This document shows positions 8,817 through 9,318 of a stretch of DNA of 9,318 nucleotides, one piece after another. Location: the NCBI GenBank assembly GCA_964560325.1, contig CAZLLV010000167.1, positions 1 through 9,318 on the forward strand, in the 5' to 3' direction. Position 1 is the stretch's first letter. Every line of letters begins with the position of its first letter. The position numbers were made by a program, and so were the translations under genes. Origin of the DNA: CAZLLV01 sp964560325. GTDB taxonomy: Bacteria > Acidobacteriota > Thermoanaerobaculia > Multivoradales > DATKCC01. Below the pieces are notes generated by a model, which was not told the DNA's origin, did no database searches, and was given only the letters and a program-made list of their open reading frames with translations.

Positions 8817-8830
8817 GTCGGCTCCCGGGC
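8809..8830. terminator. Perfect 7-bp G-C hairpin, possible transcription terminator
   Basis: GCCCGGG (8809-8815) is the exact reverse complement of CCCGGGC (8824-8830), with an 8-nt loop CGTCGGCT. The first arm lies inside the second copy of the 18-bp repeat. It has no T-run on either side, so termination would have to be of the stem-only kind or Rho-assisted. The site could also simply stabilise the transcript end. Confidence 0.35.
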
Positions 8831-9052
8831 CCGCATTCGGCGGGAGTGGTGGGTGGGGTGCCGGTGGCTTGGCAGGGGCGTTCGGTTCACTGCGACCGCC
8901 GCGACCCTGGTCGGGCTGTTCCGGGCGGTTGGCGGCTTGTTGCACTTCGCTCACCTGGTGGCTTCGGCCGGCGTCTGTCTTCCCGGGCGCGGTCGAGCGG
9001 GCTCGTCCGCCGAGCGACCCGGTTCGGGACCCCTGGCTCCGGCCCTTCCCCC

Positions 9053-9144
9053 CTCCCCGTCCTGTCGGCGGGTGGATTTCGCACGCACGCCGGTCGTGGA
9101 GGACCGCTCCCCGTCGCGACAGGTTCGGGTGGTGGTTTCGCACG
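9053..9144. repeat. Degenerate two-unit direct repeat in the 3' non-coding region
   Basis: CTCCCCGTC at 9053-9061 recurs exactly at 9107-9115. GGTGGATTTCGCACG at 9071-9085 recurs at 9131-9144 as GGTGGTTTCGCACG, one base shorter. The word order is the same in both units, with spacings of 54 and 60 bp, which suggests an old tandem duplication. A further related pair is GCGACCCGGTTCGGG (9014-9028) and GCGACAGGTTCGGG (9116-9129). Confidence 0.5.
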
Positions 9145-9254
9145 GTCAGCGCCCTACTCGGCTGCGCGAGAGCGTGACGACCACATCCCCCTCGACGACG
9201 GCACCTGACGGTGACGGCGAGCGGGCGGGGCGGGGCTCCCCTCCGGCGGGCGTT

Positions 9255-9270
9255 GAGCGGCCGGCCGCTC
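9255..9270. repeat. Perfect 16-bp palindrome
   Basis: GAGCGGCCGGCCGCTC equals its own reverse complement over all 16 bases; the next pair (T9254/T9271) breaks symmetry. Uninterrupted palindromes of this length suit a dimeric DNA-binding protein, but an all-GC core in GC-rich DNA also arises by chance more easily. No adjacent gene is visible to say what it would control. Confidence 0.45.
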
Positions 9271-9293
9271 TCGGTCCGGGCGGCGCGCACTCA

Positions 9294-9316
9294 CGGTTCG
9301 CGCCGGACGCGAACCG
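9294..9316. repeat. Perfect 9-bp inverted repeat with 5-bp spacer at the window end
   Basis: CGGTTCGCG (9294-9302) is exactly matched by CGCGAACCG (9308-9316) around CCGGA. As RNA it makes a stable 9-bp hairpin; as DNA it is an operator-like site with arms about 14 bp apart centre to centre. No T-run can be seen because the window ends 2 bases later. It could be a terminator for a convergent gene, or a regulatory site for a gene starting beyond 9318. Confidence 0.55.
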
Positions 9317-9318
9317 AG

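Larger units (their letters stand above)
8735..9318. other. 584-bp region without a recognisable gene
   Basis: After the operon's last stop no reading frame on either strand looks like a protein. The plus-strand frames at 8846-9208 and 8869-9177 and the minus-strand frame 8571-9290 give low-complexity Gly/Arg/Pro/Ser sequences without domains. I see no tRNA, rRNA or transposase. The base pattern differs from the genes, with more runs of C and G and more TTCG/GGTGG words. It holds tandem repeats, hairpins and two perfect inverted repeats near the window end, listed separately. It could be an intergenic spacer with terminators, an untranslated leader of a gene beyond 9318, or a structured RNA. 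Confidence 0.6.

Noticed and set aside
8846..9208. A 120-residue plus-strand frame in the 3' region.
   Set aside because: Gly/Arg/Ser-rich with no domain, no clear ribosome site, and a codon pattern unlike the real genes.
8571..9290. A 239-residue minus-strand frame reaching into the PLP gene.
   Set aside because: Almost pure Arg/Gly/Pro/Ala low complexity, and its end lies antisense to well-supported coding sequence.

Overview
This GC-rich window, with coding regions dominated by G or C at third codon positions, comes from a diderm (Gram-negative-type) bacterium: it encodes an RND permease, a TonB-dependent outer-membrane receptor and periplasmic proteins. Gene style and content resemble Acidobacteriota (Thermoanaerobaculia/Holophagae-like) or a similar GC-rich environmental lineage; this is an impression, since no rRNA or marker gene is present.

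Layout. Positions 1-732 hold the 3' end of an RND efflux permease. After 36 bp, 769-2232 encodes a secreted amidohydrolase of the Xaa-Pro dipeptidase/imidazolonepropionase-like group. It runs tail to tail into a minus-strand PAP2 phosphatase (2085-2825), and the two share 148 bp. A 135-bp divergent gap (2826-2960) follows, then a tight plus-strand operon: TonB-dependent receptor (2961-4946), YfiR/DUF4154 periplasmic protein (about 4943-5569), membrane hybrid histidine kinase with a CHASE8-like sensor (5574-7547), and a class V PLP-dependent enzyme (7544-8734). The last 584 bp (8735-9318) contain no convincing gene but hold repeats, hairpins and perfect palindromes.

How the genes may work together. 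In Pseudomonas the periplasmic YfiR represses YfiN, a CHASE8-HAMP-GGDEF diguanylate cyclase. Here YfiR is followed after 4 bp by a protein with the same input layout (TM-CHASE8-TM-HAMP), but the output is HisKA-HATPase-receiver instead of GGDEF. The outer-membrane receptor upstream completes a plausible envelope chain: receptor, periplasmic adaptor, inner-membrane phosphorelay. The fourth gene is coupled to the kinase by a GTGA overlap and has Asn where fold-type I PLP enzymes normally carry the Asp that contacts the cofactor pyridine nitrogen. This four-gene module is the most interesting content. The rest looks like ordinary chromosomal genes, and no transposase, integrase, CRISPR or RNA gene was recognised.
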